Of a stretch of DNA of 5,780 nt, positions 5,761-5,780 are shown one piece after another. The stretch spans positions 1-5,780 of the forward strand of contig JAJYSL010000284.1 of NCBI GenBank assembly GCA_021793595.1, written 5' to 3'. The translations under genes and the position numbers were made by a program. The notes beneath the pieces are model-generated. The model worked only from the letters and a program-made list of their open reading frames with translations, made no database searches and was not told the origin of the DNA. Source of the stretch: Acidobacteriota bacterium. GTDB lineage: Bacteria; Acidobacteriota; Terriglobia; Terriglobales; Acidobacteriaceae. Each line of letters opens with the position of its first letter. Position 1 is the first letter of the stretch.

Positions 5761-5780
5761 AGGAGCCGGTCATGAAGGAA
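5761..5780 (+). CDS. Start of a downstream gene (first three codons, MKE) with its Shine-Dalgarno
   Basis: AGGAG at 5761-5765 sits 6 nt before an ATG at 5772-5774, followed by AAG GAA and the window end. The ribosome binding site is the best on the plus strand in this window, so a real gene probably starts here. Only M-K-E is visible, so the product cannot be named. The interval 5675-5771 after the glycosidase stop has no clear terminator or promoter. Given the insertion sequences elsewhere, a further transposase is possible, but nothing seen proves it. Confidence 0.5.

Noticed and set aside
1..5780. CRISPR array, tRNA, rRNA, riboswitch, or defence or secretion system
   Set aside because: No regularly spaced direct repeats, tRNA-like cloverleaf or rRNA sequence was seen, and no gene resembling such systems is present.

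Overview
The window looks like an accessory region of an Acidobacteriota (Terriglobia-type) chromosome. This rests on the large TonB-dependent receptor with an N-terminal carboxypeptidase-regulatory-like domain (Oar-type), a family greatly expanded in that phylum. Two further points agree: a secreted TPR-protein gene directly downstream of it, and a DUF5597-type GH35-like beta-galactosidase remnant nearby. The assignment is by recognition, not by database search.

Layout. (1) Bases 1-505 are insertion-sequence debris: a probable C-terminal tail of an IS3-type transposase (1-48), directly followed by the last quarter of an IS256/Mutator-family transposase (113-397). A perfect 16-bp inverted repeat (402-435) and a candidate IS256 right end (about 482-505) follow. 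(2) Bases 506-776 (minus strand) are the 5' part of a secreted TPR-protein gene. It is cut at the IS256 right end and also carries an in-frame TGA. (3) A minus-strand intrinsic terminator at 820-862 closes (4) the only complete large gene, the 1161-aa receptor at 886-4371 (minus). Its start is preceded by an AGGAG touching the ATG, a run of nine G, and a promoter with a perfect TTGACA -35 box (4447-4476). (5) Bases 4505-4717 hold the possible 3' end of an unidentified minus-strand gene. (6) It meets, near 4720, the 3' portion of a plus-strand GH35-like/DUF5597 glycosidase (4730-5674) that lacks its N-terminal half. (7) The window ends at a new plus-strand start codon (5772) with a good Shine-Dalgarno sequence.

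How the parts fit. An intact outer-membrane receptor gene with its own promoter and terminator is flanked on both sides by degraded genes. The receptor was probably once followed by a functional TPR gene; an IS256 insertion and a nonsense mutation ended that. On the other side a deletion or recombination joined fragments of two genes. The glycosidase remnant hints at a polysaccharide-use context, but it is broken and its link to the receptor is inference only. I see no convincing novel multi-gene system. The most useful observations are the serial decay of the TPR gene, the chimeric junction near 4720, and the homopolymer tracts around the receptor's promoter and ribosome binding site.
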